Assembly (NCBI RefSeq): GCF_013350005.1
Contig: NZ_JABVWW010000001.1
Span: 1-64,000, forward strand
From: Methylocystis silviterrae
Lineage (GTDB): Bacteria; Pseudomonadota; Alphaproteobacteria; Rhizobiales; Beijerinckiaceae
Length of the DNA: 64,000 nt
Direction of reading: 5' to 3'
In this document: in pieces, positions 40,633 to 51,863 of the stretch
Numbering within the stretch: position 1 is the stretch's first letter
How the letters are laid out: each line of letters starts with the position of its first letter
Position numbers and translations under genes: made by a program
Notes under the pieces: generated by a model
The model's input: the letters and a program-made list of their open reading frames with translations, nothing else
Database searches by the model: none
Told to the model about the DNA's origin: nothing

Positions 40633-41061
40633 ATGTATAAGAAAATTCTGGTGGCGGTGGAGATCGGCGAGGAGGAAGTCACGCAGCTCGCGCTCGACGC
40701 GGCGGTGGCGCTCGCAAAAGTGGAGCATGAGGCTGAGCTTCGGCTTGTCAATGTTCAGCCGCTCGTTCCGGTGGCCTTCATCGACTACATTCCGCCCAAT
40801 TTCGACGAGGAGATGCGCGAGGCGACCGAAAAGGACCTCGCAGTGTTGCGTGGCAAGATCGCCTATCCGGCGGAACGCGTGTCTTCGATCGTGCGCTTCG
40901 GCGCGGTCTACCCGGAAGTGCTCGCCGAGGCCGAGGAATGGGGCGCCGACCTTGTCGTGGTCGGTTCGCATCGCCCGACGATGGCGACCTATCTGCTCGG
41001 CTCCAACGCCAAGACCATCGTGCGTCACGCCAAATGTTCGGTGCTTGTCGTGCGCAAATAG
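40633..41061 (+). CDS. Universal stress protein, UspA family
   Basis: A 142-residue cytoplasmic protein of the Usp fold: first strand MYKKILVAVEIG, then long helices, and the nucleotide-binding end GADLVVVGSHRPTMATYLLG with NAKTIVRHAKCSVLVV. This is the ATP-binding type by the G-x2-G-x9-G-S-like spacing. GGGAGGCGGGG precedes the ATG. It is usually induced by starvation or stress; no regulator is visible here. Confidence 0.9.
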   Translation: MYKKILVAVEIGEEEVTQLALDAAVALAKVEHEAELRLVNVQPLVPVAFIDYIPPNFDEEMREATEKDLAVLRGKIAYPAERVSSIVRFGAVYPEVLAEAEEWGADLVVVGSHRPTMATYLLGSNAKTIVRHAKCSVLVVRK

Positions 41062-41102
41062 GGCGCGGTGACAGGCGCCGGGCGCGCGGCTAGACTTCGG
41101 CG

Positions 41103-41444
41103 ATGCTTCGATTCGCGGCTGTAGCGATTACGATTTGCCTCTTGCTCGCCGCCGGCGCCGCCGCGGCGAAAGCGCCTGTCGACGCCCAACTGCTGAAGCG
41201 CGGGCGGGCGATCGCGCAAGCAAATTGCGGTCGCTGCCATGCGGTCGGCGCGCGCGGCGTCAGCGCCAATCCCAAGTCGCCGCCGTTTCGCGATCTCGCG
41301 CGAAAATATCCGCTGCACAATCTCGAAGAGGCGCTCGCCGAGGGCATTGTCGTCGGCCATGAAGGCGTCGAGATGCCGCAGTTCCGGCTCAGCGCCGCGC
41401 AGATCGAAGCGCTGCTCGCCTATCTCAACTCCATCCAGAGGTAG
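41103..41444 (+). CDS. Small periplasmic c-type cytochrome
   Basis: A 113-residue protein with a signal peptide (MLRFAAVAITICLLLAAG, cleaved near AAA) and a single haem motif C-x-x-C-H (residues 42-46, NCGRCHAVG). A likely axial Met lies in VEMPQFRLS (Met91), followed by the usual final helix IEALLAYLNSIQ. Its length and layout match class I cytochromes c. It is a soluble electron carrier; the partner is unknown. Confidence 0.9.
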   Translation: MLRFAAVAITICLLLAAGAAAAKAPVDAQLLKRGRAIAQANCGRCHAVGARGVSANPKSPPFRDLARKYPLHNLEEALAEGIVVGHEGVEMPQFRLSAAQIEALLAYLNSIQR

Positions 41445-41478
41445 ACCTGCGCGACCGCTGGCGCGGGAATGAATCGCG

Positions 41479-42159
41479 ATGGTTGAACTCCCTATCGACA
41501 GGCTCTATGCGGGGCGCCCGCGCGAGATCGCCCCAGGCCGCAAAAGCGCGATCCGCAAGGCGCCGCTTGAGCCGCCCTGGCGCATCGAGTCGGAAGGGCT
41601 CGTCGGCGATCGGCAGGCGGATCGGTGTCATCATGGCGGCGCCGAGAAAGCGCTGCACCATTATCCGCGCGAGCATTACGACGCTTGGCGCGCGGATTTG
41701 CCGGAACTTGCGAGCGAATTGGTTGCGCCCGCCTTCGGCGAGAACATTTCGACGAGCGGGCTCACTGAAGCTGAGGTCTGCGTCGGCGACGTCTTCGCGC
41801 TCGGCGGCGCGCGCCTGCAGGTGAGCCAGGGACGACAGCCCTGCCTGACCCTCAATTTTCGCTTCGGCCGTCGCGACATGGCGCGGCGCACGCAGGAGAC
41901 GATGCGCTGCGGCTGGTATTACCGCGTTCTCGAAACGGGCGCGGCGCGGCCCGGTGACAATCTGCGGCTTATCGAGCGGCCCCGTGCCGATTGGCCGCTC
42001 GCCCGGCTTTTCGCCTTGCTCTACGTGCGCCCGCGCGCCTTCGACGAACTCACTGAGATGACCGCGCTGCCGGAGCTCGCGGAAAGCTGGCGGGCGCTCG
42101 CGCGCAGGCGGATCGAAAACCGCAAGGTGGAAGACTGGAGGCGGCGGCTCGGAGAGTAG
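41479..42159 (+). CDS. MOSC-domain protein, YiiM-like
   Basis: A 226-residue protein with a MOSC core: ESEGLVGDRQADRCHHGGAE, GENISTSGLTEAEVCVGD and the cysteine region GRQPCLTLNFRFGR, followed by a short C-terminal helical part. YiiM-type proteins reduce N-hydroxylated compounds using the molybdenum cofactor. Function is inferred from the family. It follows the cytochrome gene by 34 bases, so shared transcription is possible. Confidence 0.85.
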   Translation: MVELPIDRLYAGRPREIAPGRKSAIRKAPLEPPWRIESEGLVGDRQADRCHHGGAEKALHHYPREHYDAWRADLPELASELVAPAFGENISTSGLTEAEVCVGDVFALGGARLQVSQGRQPCLTLNFRFGRRDMARRTQETMRCGWYYRVLETGAARPGDNLRLIERPRADWPLARLFALLYVRPRAFDELTEMTALPELAESWRALARRRIENRKVEDWRRRLGE

Positions 42160-42269
42160 GCGCAAAGGAGCTTTGGCGACAAAGTCATTTGCGTCCGGCG
42201 GCGCCATGCGCGACGTTGACGCTGTGGCCTTCGACCATGCTGGGCGCTGCACAACCTTGTGGGCAAGCG

Positions 42270-42725
42270 ATGAAAGACTTGGACAGGAAGCAACACCCGG
42301 CGGTGCGTCGATTGCTGGATCGGATGGATCCGATCGGCTACCTGCTCACCGAACTTTTCCACCTTCTGGGACTGTTCGCGATCGGCGGCGCGACGGTCTG
42401 GGCGGCGGCGAAAGCGTTTCTCGAAATGGCGACGAAGGGGCACGCTTCGATCGAAGACCTGTTGCTGCTCTTTATCTATCTCGAAATCGGCTCGATGGTC
42501 GGCATCTATTTCCGCACCAACCACATGCCGGTGCGCTTCCTCCTCTATGTCGGCATCACGGCGCTCACCCGCCACATGATCGGCTATGTGCAGACGGAAT
42601 CGCTCCCAGACGTCGGCATACTGATCCTCGCGGGCGCGACGCTCATTCTCTCGCTCGCCGTCCTCACGATCCGCTATGCCTCGGCGCGATTTTCCTCCAA
42701 GGCGTCGGACGGCGTGGACGGCTGA
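42270..42725 (+). CDS. PsiE-family membrane protein
   Basis: A 151-residue protein with four hydrophobic segments and the PsiE motifs LLLLFIYLEIGSMVGIYFR and LYVGITALTRHMIGY. In E. coli psiE is induced by phosphate starvation; the function is unknown. The ATG at 42270 is preferred as it opens with a charged stretch before helix 1; the frame is open upstream. Confidence 0.85.
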   Translation: MKDLDRKQHPAVRRLLDRMDPIGYLLTELFHLLGLFAIGGATVWAAAKAFLEMATKGHASIEDLLLLFIYLEIGSMVGIYFRTNHMPVRFLLYVGITALTRHMIGYVQTESLPDVGILILAGATLILSLAVLTIRYASARFSSKASDGVDG

Positions 42726-42781
42726 ACGCGCCGGTGAGGCGCGCTCCCGCCGTCAGCGGCGGAAGCGCGGGAGACGGCGCG

Positions 42782-43015
42782 TCAGTTCTTCATCTTGGAG
42801 AGCGCATCGGCGCAGTCCGGCGTGACTTCGGCCTTATGCGCCTGAAAACAGGCGAGGACCCGCCCGCCGCCGGGCATGACGCCGCTGCACAGCCTCGAAT
42901 AGTCCGATTTGCATCTTTCCTTCACATCGTCGGGAATCTGGTTCCCCGGCAAGGCCTGCGCGGGCGCCACGCTGGCGAAGAGGGCGATCAGCAACAGGCT
43001 TAGGGAATGGCGCAT
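42782..43015 (-). CDS. Small exported cysteine-rich protein
   Basis: A 77-residue protein with a signal peptide ([21 protein letters not shown]) and a mature part of about 56 residues with four cysteines spaced C-x7-C-x12-C-x12-C. This fits the 'cysteine-rich repeat' type seen in small periplasmic proteins. It contains one such unit. Function unknown. The start overlaps nothing; it is divergent from the methylmalonyl-CoA mutase gene. Confidence 0.7.
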   Translation of the reverse strand: MRHSLSLLLIALFASVAPAQALPGNQIPDDVKERCKSDYSRLCSGVMPGGGRVLACFQAHKAEVTPDCADALSKMKN

Positions 43016-43243
43016 GTCAATTTCCTGGGTTGGGGTTTTTGGGCGAAGGCGATCGGCCGGGAATCTGATTGTGACCTGCCTGCCGCGGTCAGGGCAAGAG
43101 GACGGCGCGCCGAGCGAAAAAGGTGCGCCGAGCAGGGGCTGACCCGCAGCGCTTCAAATCGCCGCGCTCTGCCCTTTGCGGCCACGGCTTTGCGAGACAG
43201 GCCGCTCTGGTCTAAGAGAAAACGGCAAATAGCCGAGGAAAGA

Positions 43244-45406
<2,163 letters not shown>

Positions 45407-45420
45407 CTGACGGGTTTACT

Positions 45421-45551
45421 GCCCCCTCTCTGTCCCTCCCCCGCTATCGCGGGAGAGGGGACGCTCACGACGATTCGCACCATCCTGATTGACGAGCGCA
45501 ATCCGCTCCCTCTCCCGCGAGCGTAGCGAGCGGGGGAGGGTTGGGGAGAGG
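45421..45551. repeat. Paired palindromic intergenic repeat (REP-like), copy 2
   Basis: The left unit (45421-45462) contains CCCTCCCCCGC-TATC-GCGGGAGAGGGG. The right, inverted unit (about 45505-45551) contains CTCCCTCTCCCGC, then GCGGGGGAGGGTTGGGGAG. It is the same arrangement as 8750-8864, with about 43 bases between units. It lies just after the methylmalonyl-CoA mutase stop and may stabilise or end that transcript. Confidence 0.75.
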
Positions 45552-45608
45552 CAATAGCAGCGCTACAAAAAAGCGTTATCTAAATTGCGCGAAGTCGGGA
45601 GAAGCACG

Positions 45609-45800
45609 ATGGACGAAGACGCTTTCAACATGGCCGTTCGGAAGTTTCTCAAGGAGGTGGGCGTCACCTCGCAGCGCGAGATCGAGCGCATCGTGCGCGA
45701 GCACAAGGTCGATAATGGCCGCTTGAAGCTGCGCATGGCGTTGACGGCGGAAGGCACGCCGCTCAACCACGTCGTCGAAACCGAGATCGACGTTCGCTGA
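45609..45800 (+). CDS. DUF6494 family small protein
   Basis: A 63-residue protein that starts MDEDAFNMAVRKFLKEVGVT and continues SQREIERIVREH, which matches the short DUF6494 family as I recall it. It is predicted as two helices and a short strand pair. Function unknown. It could be a small regulator or an assembly factor. It lies between the repeat and the DUF2254 gene (convergent, 5-base gap). Confidence 0.75.
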   Translation: MDEDAFNMAVRKFLKEVGVTSQREIERIVREHKVDNGRLKLRMALTAEGTPLNHVVETEIDVR

Positions 45801-45805
45801 GCCGG

Positions 45806-47092
45806 TCAGATCGTCGGCGCCTCGACGAAGCGAGCGGCCTCGTCGATCTGTGCAGCGAGCGCGCGTATCTGCTGCTTTTCCGACTCGAGGGTTAGTTTTG
45901 CTTCGGCGCGCGCCAGGGCGTCCGCGGACTGGCGGAGGGCGGCCTTGCCGAAGGTCGTTTCGTCATCGCGCGCCAGACCGAGCAGGATTTTCTGCAGCCA
46001 GATCTGCACTTCGACCATGGCGGCGCCGTCGCGCGCGATGGGGCGAAAGAAATCCTCGAACATGTCGCCGACGTCGAGCGGCGGCAAATAGATGTTGGGA
46101 AAGTTCACTTCCGCTTCGCTGCGGGTCTCCCATAGAGCGAGCAGGCGCGCGCCCCGCGTGAGCACGTCGATCGCCGTGCCGGGATCATTGATCGCCGGCG
46201 ATAGGGCGCGCGATGCGATTTCGCAAAGCACGATCAGGCCAAATCGGGGATCCTGCTCGAAGGTTCGATTGTCGCCGACGGAAAAAACGCCTCGCAGAGT
46301 CTCCGTCAGCTCCTTGAGCCGCTCTTGCTCGATGTTCGGACATGCGACGTAACACAGGGGTTTGGTGCGATGCGCGAAGGAGCCGGGGTTCACCTCTATC
46401 CACACGGTCGCGCCTGTCTCTTCCGCCGCTTCCTGCGCGGCCGAGAGGTCCATGTGCAGGACATAGCCCGGCCGCTCCGCATGGATCGGCGTCGCGTTCT
46501 CGGGTGGAGGCTCGATTGAGGGGTTACATCCGAGGTATGGCGATTCGAGCCGCTCCTCGAGCGCTTCGGCGGTCGCCTTCTCCACCCGCGGCAGAAGGTC
46601 CGAAAAGCGGCCGAATACGCGCAGCAGATCAATCCAGCGAATGAAATTCCAGAACATCAGCGCGATGACCACAAGCGTGACGAAGAACAGCAGAAGCCGT
46701 CCGGCGCCGCCGTACATCCCCATTTTGAGCGTGACGATTCCGACGAGGCTGAAGACGAATGCGCCGAGAAACGTCGCGATGACCTTTTGAGAGGTCTTAT
46801 CTTCGAGCAGAAGCTGTATCGCGCGCGGCGTCGCGCTCGATGCGGCGCTCGCGATCGCGGCCGCCATGATGCCGAGCGAGAAGGTCGATACCGCCAGCAT
46901 CGAGGAGGCCAGTATCGTCAGCACGCTTTCGATGGCGTCGGCGCCGAGCTCCTGGTCGATCCATTCCGGCACATAGGTGCGCAACAGGAAGGCGGCGAAG
47001 GCCGTGACGCAGGCGCCGATCGCGTAAAGCGTGACCCGCACCCATAACTGCTGGAAGAAATGGGACAGCCGCCAAGCCCACTTACTTTGCAT
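45806..47092 (-). CDS. DUF2254 membrane protein
   Basis: A 428-residue protein with four hydrophobic segments in the first 150 residues (WVRVTLYAIGACVTAFAAFL, TILASSMLAVSTFSLGIMAA, then two more). A soluble C-terminal part follows, in which GYVLHMDLSAAQEAA, VEQDPRF-like and PAINDPGTAID segments match the DUF2254 family. Function unknown. The ATG at 47092 is preferred because AGGGAATGGGAC sits immediately upstream. Confidence 0.85.
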   Translation of the reverse strand: MQSKWAWRLSHFFQQLWVRVTLYAIGACVTAFAAFLLRTYVPEWIDQELGADAIESVLTILASSMLAVSTFSLGIMAAAIASAASSATPRAIQLLLEDKTSQKVIATFLGAFVFSLVGIVTLKMGMYGGAGRLLLFFVTLVVIALMFWNFIRWIDLLRVFGRFSDLLPRVEKATAEALEERLESPYLGCNPSIEPPPENATPIHAERPGYVLHMDLSAAQEAAEETGATVWIEVNPGSFAHRTKPLCYVACPNIEQERLKELTETLRGVFSVGDNRTFEQDPRFGLIVLCEIASRALSPAINDPGTAIDVLTRGARLLALWETRSEAEVNFPNIYLPPLDVGDMFEDFFRPIARDGAAMVEVQIWLQKILLGLARDDETTFGKAALRQSADALARAEAKLTLESEKQQIRALAAQIDEAARFVEAPTI

Positions 47093-47406
47093 GTCCCATT
47101 CCCTCTGAAACGCCGCGTCGAAGCTCAAGAGAGGCAAATAGCGCGCGCCGGGAGCCAAGCCACAGCGGTCTAATTCAGGCGAAGGCGGGGCTGTTAGGGA
47201 GCGTAGCGCTTGGCCAGCGAAGATAAGCCGGCGTCCTTATAAGTTGAGAACGCTTTCTCCGGAAGCGAATTGGAAGAGGGCCACGACCGAATGGGCGCCT
47301 TGCGCCTCGCAGTCGCGTCGTCGGTTGGAAGAATTCGCCAGCCCCGGTGGCGCTGGAAAAGCGCCGGATCGGCGATGTGCGAGGTTTTTTGATGCTATGG
47401 AAGTTA

Positions 47407-47483
<77 letters not shown>

Positions 47484-47685
47484 GCGAGCGCGCGCACGCG
47501 AGAGGCGCCAGATAGCGCAGCCGCATCTTGAGGTCAAGGAACTTCGCGAATGCGGAGCCTCAGACGAAGCGCCGCGGGGCCGGGCAAGCCGTGCGAGCGC
47601 CCCGCTGCTCGGCGTCTTTCCCTGACCTTCCTTTGCCTTTCCTTTGCGCCTGCATTAAGCCTCGCGCCATATAAGGAGACAGACG

Positions 47686-47955
47686 TTGGACGACGACATG
47701 CGCAGGCGGCGCATCCGGGTGCGCGCCTGGCGGCGAGGCATGCGCGAGATGGACATCCTGTTGGGAGGCTTCGTCGACGCGCGCGTCGAGACGCTTCCCA
47801 CGCAGGCGCTGGACGAACTCGAGGCGCTGCTCGACCTGCCCGACGCCGCGGTGTTCCGATGGCTGTCGGGGGCTGAACAGCCTCCAGCCGAGCATGACAC
47901 GTTGGTTCTGCGGCAGATCATCGCCTTTCACCAACACGACGGGCCGATCCATTGA
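47686..47955 (+). CDS. sdhE: FAD assembly factor SdhE
   Basis: An 89-residue protein that helps attach FAD to succinate dehydrogenase. The RGxxE motif is clear (RRGMREMDILLGGFVD, residues 16-31), and the acidic helix DELEALLDLPDAAVFRWL is typical. The start is a TTG at 47686: AAGGAG is about 7 bases upstream, ideally placed for it, while the next ATG, at 47698, is further. Its stop overlaps the mfd start. sdhE-mfd adjacency is common in this order. Confidence 0.9.
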   Translation: MDDDMRRRRIRVRAWRRGMREMDILLGGFVDARVETLPTQALDELEALLDLPDAAVFRWLSGAEQPPAEHDTLVLRQIIAFHQHDGPIH

Positions 47956-50900
47956 GCGCGGCTGCGACAAAGCTAAAGAAAGCGGCGGCGGGACTTCAAG
48001 CGGCGCGGAGCGGTCTGGTCAAAGGCGAAAGGCTGATTTTCGCCCATGCGCCGGACGGCTTCGACGCTTTCGTCAGCGCCGATCTAGCGCGCGCGCTCGC
48101 GCGCGAGGCGGAAGGACATGCGGCGGTCTTCGTGCATGTCGCGCGCGACGGCGCGCGGTCGGCGGCCTTTCGCACCGCCCTGCGTTTCGCCAATCCCGAC
48201 GTCGAAATCCTCGACATTCCGGGATGGGACTGCCAGCCCTATGATCGCGTGTCGCCGCACGCGGGTGTGGTGGCGCGGCGCATGACGGCGCTTTCGCGTC
48301 TCACGCGCGCAAAATCCTCATTTGAACGTCCGCGCGTCGTCACGACGACCGTCGACTGCCTGTTGCAGCGCGTTCCGCCGCAGAAGATGGTCGCCGCCGA
48401 AAGCTTCGCCGCGGCGCCCGGCAATGTGGTGAAGCTCGACGAATTGGCGCTTTGGCTCGAGTCGAACGGGTATTTGCGCGCCAGCACGGTGCGCGAGACC
48501 GGCGAATATGCGCAACGCGGCGGCATTGTCGATCTTTATCCGCCGGGGCTGCCGGCCCCGATCCGTCTCGATTTCTTTGGCGAAACGCTCGAATCGATCC
48601 GCTCGTTCGATCCCGATACGCAACGCGCAACGGGGCAGCTCCGTTCGCTCGACCTGACGCCGATGAGCGAATTGCGGCTGACGAGCGAGACGATGCGCCG
48701 CTTCCGGCAGTCTTACGCTGCGCGCTTTGGCGGGCAGACGCGTGGCGACGCCCTTTATGAGGCGGTCAGCGAAGGCCGGCGCTTCCACGGCATGGAGCAT
48801 TGGCTGCCGCTCTTCTACGAGCGGATGGATACGCTCTTCGACTATCTGGGCGAGGCGCCTGTCGTGCTCGATCCGCTGGTCGAGGATGCGGCGGCGGAGC
48901 GCGTCAAGCAGATCGAGGATTATTATGACGCGCGCAAACATACGCATGATCTCGATCCCGCCGCCTCAAACTACAAGCCGCTGGAACCGCGCGCGCTCTA
49001 TCTGTCGCTTGAGGATTGGCGCGCGGCCATAGAGGGGCGCGCGGCTGCGCAATTCACGCCTTTCGCGGCGCATGAGGGCGAGAAAGCCATCGACTGCGGC
49101 GCGCGGACCGGCCGCGACTTTGCGCCCGAGCGCAACACGCCCGACGTCAATGTGTTCCAGGCGGCCGCGGACCATGTCGAGGCGCTGCGCGACGCGGGCA
49201 GAACGGTCATCGTCACCGGCTGGTCCGAGGGCTCCTGCGAGCGGCTCGGCCATGTGCTCGCGGAACACGGCTTGCCCGACTTGCCGCGTGTCGCGTCGCT
49301 TCCGCAGGCGTTGGCGAAGGCCGTCTCCATAGCTGTTCTCGGGATCGAACACGGCTTCGAGACGGATGCTTACGCGGTTCTGGGCGAGCAGGACATTCTT
49401 GGCGATCGCTTCGTTCGTCGCCGCCGCAAACGCAAGCCCAACGAAAATCTCCTCGGCGAAGTCGCCGCGCTCGCCGCCGGCGATCTTGTCGTGCATGTCG
49501 ATCACGGCATCGGCCGCTTCATCGGCCTCGAAACGATCTCCGCTGCCGGCGCGCCGCATGATTGCCTCGAACTCCACTACGCTGGCGGCGACAAGCTCTA
49601 TCTGCCGGTCGAAAACATCGAGCTCTTGACGCGCTATGGCGGCGAGGACGCCGAAGCGCAGCTTGATCGCCTCGGCGGCGCCGGCTGGCAGTCGCGCAAG
49701 TCGCGGATGAAGAATCGCATCCGCGAAATGGCGAAAGGGCTCATCGAGATCGCGGCGCAGCGGCAGCTGCGCGAGGCGCCGAAGCTCGCCCCGCCGGAAG
49801 GACTCTACGACGAATTCTGCGCGCGCTTTCCTTATGACGAAACCGAGGATCAGCTCGCCGCCATCGACGCGACGCTCGACGATCTCGCCGCCGGCCGGCC
49901 AATGGATCGACTGGTTTGCGGCGACGTTGGTTTCGGCAAGACCGAGGTCGCGCTGCGGGCCGCCTTCTGCGCCGCCATCAACGGCAAGCAGGTGGCCGTC
50001 GTTGCGCCCACCACCCTGCTTGCGCGCCAGCACTACAAGACTTTCAGCGAGCGTTTTGCGGGCCTGCCGGTGCGCATCGGACGATTGTCGCGCATGGTCG
50101 GCGCCGCGGAAGCGCGCGAGACGAAGAAAGACCTCGCTGACGGCCGAATCGAAATCTTGATCGGCACGCATGCCGTGCTCGGCAAGACAGTGAGCTTCAA
50201 GGATCTTGGACTCGTCATCATCGACGAGGAGCAGCATTTCGGCGTCGGCCATAAGGAGCGGCTGAAGGAATTGCGCGCCGAGGTGCATGTTCTGACGCTC
50301 TCGGCGACGCCGATCCCGCGCACGCTGCAGCTCGCCATGACGGGCGTGCGCGAGCTTTCGATCATCGCTACGCCGCCGGTTGACCGGCTGGCGGTGCGCA
50401 GCTTCGTCTCGCCCTTCGATTCGCTCATCGTGCGCGAAGCGCTGCTGCGCGAGCGCTATCGCGGCGGCCAGGCCTTCTTCGTCTGTCCGCGCATCGAGGA
50501 CCTCGAGGAGGCTGCGGCGTTTCTGCGCGAAAACGTGCCTGAGTCGAAATTCGTCGTGGCGCATGGGCAGATGAGCGCGAGCGAACTCGAAGACAAGATG
50601 TCGGCGTTCTGCGACGGCAAATTCGACATTCTGCTGTCGACGACGATCGTCGAGTCGGGCCTGGACATTCCGCGCGCCAATACGCTGATCGTCTGGCGCG
50701 CCGATATGTTCGGTCTGGCGCAGCTCTATCAGCTGCGTGGCCGCGTCGGCCGCGCCAAATTGCGCGCCTACGCGCTGTTCACGACCCCCGCCAACCGCAC
50801 GATCACGCCTCAGGCGCAAAAGCGTCTGGACGTGCTGCAGTCGCTCGATACGCTTGGCGCGGGCTTCCAACTCGCCAGTCACGATCTTGACATTCGCGGC

Positions 50901-51491
50901 GCCGGCAATCTGCTTGGCGACGAGCAGTCGGGACATATCAGGGAGGTGGGCTACGAGCTGTATCAGCAGATGCTCGCCGACGCGATCACGCTGTTGAAAG
51001 CTGGAATCGAGGAGCCGCAGGAGGAAGTCTGGTCGCCGACGATCGCGATCGGCGCGCCGGTGACGATACCGGAAGATTACGTCGCCGACCTCACGCTGCG
51101 CCTGCAGCTCTATCGTCGTCTGTCGACGCTCGAAACGGATCAGGACATCGAAGCTTTCGCCGCCGAGATGATCGACCGTTTCGGTCCGATCCCGCCGGAA
51201 GTGGAGCAGTTGCTCGAGATCGTCGCGATCAAGGCGCTCTGCCGGCGCGCGCATGTCGAGAAGATCGACGCCGGCCCGAAGGGCGTCATCGTCGCGTTCC
51301 GCGAAGACAAATTCGCAAATCCCGCCGGACTCGTGCGTTATGTCGCGGAGCAGCGGACAAGCGCCAAGGTGCGTCCCGACATGCGCGTTGTGTTCATCCG
51401 CGAATTCGAGAACACGAAACAGCGCCTCGCCGGCACGCGCCGAATTCTGCGCGCGCTCGTCGAGATCGCGGAGAAGAAGAAGGCCGCGTAA
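47952..51491 (+). CDS. mfd: Transcription-repair coupling factor
   Basis: An 1179-residue ATPase that removes stalled RNA polymerase and recruits the UvrABC system. Visible parts are a UvrB-homology N-terminal region, an RNA-polymerase-interaction domain (VVHVDHGIGRFIGLETI and the LELHYAGGDKLYLPV block), translocase motifs GDVGFGKTEVALRAAF and DEEQHFGVGHKERLK, ATPIPRTLQLAMTGVREL and LYQLRGRVGR, and a C-terminal regulatory domain. The start is TTG and overlaps the sdhE stop (ATTGA). Length fits the family. Confidence 0.96.
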   Translation: MSAAATKLKKAAAGLQAARSGLVKGERLIFAHAPDGFDAFVSADLARALAREAEGHAAVFVHVARDGARSAAFRTALRFANPDVEILDIPGWDCQPYDRVSPHAGVVARRMTALSRLTRAKSSFERPRVVTTTVDCLLQRVPPQKMVAAESFAAAPGNVVKLDELALWLESNGYLRASTVRETGEYAQRGGIVDLYPPGLPAPIRLDFFGETLESIRSFDPDTQRATGQLRSLDLTPMSELRLTSETMRRFRQSYAARFGGQTRGDALYEAVSEGRRFHGMEHWLPLFYERMDTLFDYLGEAPVVLDPLVEDAAAERVKQIEDYYDARKHTHDLDPAASNYKPLEPRALYLSLEDWRAAIEGRAAAQFTPFAAHEGEKAIDCGARTGRDFAPERNTPDVNVFQAAADHVEALRDAGRTVIVTGWSEGSCERLGHVLAEHGLPDLPRVASLPQALAKAVSIAVLGIEHGFETDAYAVLGEQDILGDRFVRRRRKRKPNENLLGEVAALAAGDLVVHVDHGIGRFIGLETISAAGAPHDCLELHYAGGDKLYLPVENIELLTRYGGEDAEAQLDRLGGAGWQSRKSRMKNRIREMAKGLIEIAAQRQLREAPKLAPPEGLYDEFCARFPYDETEDQLAAIDATLDDLAAGRPMDRLVCGDVGFGKTEVALRAAFCAAINGKQVAVVAPTTLLARQHYKTFSERFAGLPVRIGRLSRMVGAAEARETKKDLADGRIEILIGTHAVLGKTVSFKDLGLVIIDEEQHFGVGHKERLKELRAEVHVLTLSATPIPRTLQLAMTGVRELSIIATPPVDRLAVRSFVSPFDSLIVREALLRERYRGGQAFFVCPRIEDLEEAAAFLRENVPESKFVVAHGQMSASELEDKMSAFCDGKFDILLSTTIVESGLDIPRANTLIVWRADMFGLAQLYQLRGRVGRAKLRAYALFTTPANRTITPQAQKRLDVLQSLDTLGAGFQLASHDLDIRGAGNLLGDEQSGHIREVGYELYQQMLADAITLLKAGIEEPQEEVWSPTIAIGAPVTIPEDYVADLTLRLQLYRRLSTLETDQDIEAFAAEMIDRFGPIPPEVEQLLEIVAIKALCRRAHVEKIDAGPKGVIVAFREDKFANPAGLVRYVAEQRTSAKVRPDMRVVFIREFENTKQRLAGTRRILRALVEIAEKKKAA

Positions 51492-51498
51492 GCTTTTG

Positions 51499-51521
51499 CG
51501 CCGCAACGCAGCGGCGTTTTT
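51499..51521 (+). terminator. Intrinsic terminator after mfd
   Basis: A perfect 6-bp stem CGCCGC/GCGGCG with loop AACGCA, followed directly by five T. It begins 8 bases after the mfd stop codon. Confidence 0.75.
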
Positions 51522-51863
51522 CGCTTGTGCGAAGAAAAGCAAATTGGCGCGACGAATTTGCGACATCGAACCTCGCGCGCGTTGCGCAAGAGACGTGGCC
51601 GAGTGAAAGACGGGCGTTGGGCTTGCGCCTATCGGTTTTTGCGTCGCGGAATCTGTTCAAAAAAAGCAAAGATCGCTTTCAAAATTCATGCGCCTGCGTG
51701 ACGATTCGCCCATCGCCTCACGGCTTGATCTGTGACAAAGTTGCAGACGTTCAACGGCGCCTGATGCTCGGTTAGGCGCTCAACATGCGCGAAACTCCAT
51801 CAACGATTCGTCGCGCCAGCGACGACAGGAGCGATCGCGACAAACATTTCAAGGGAGGGCGCC
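51522..51863. other. Intergenic region before the Spy-like gene
   Basis: About 340 bases with no convincing gene; base composition is AT-richer than coding sequence. Short frames here lack ribosome-binding sites. GGGAGGG lies about 10 bases before the ATG at 51864. The promoter and any copper- or envelope-stress operator of the Spy-like gene would lie here; I see no clear operator. Confidence 0.35.

Noticed and set aside
43016-43243. Possible cobalamin riboswitch upstream of methylmalonyl-CoA mutase
   Set aside because: The conserved B12-box type sequence (GCCACTG) was not found in this short leader.
48966-51566. A minus-strand open frame of 866 codons opposite mfd
   Set aside because: Sequence is arginine-rich and low in recognisable domains, a usual by-product of GC-rich codon bias. 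The plus strand clearly encodes Mfd.
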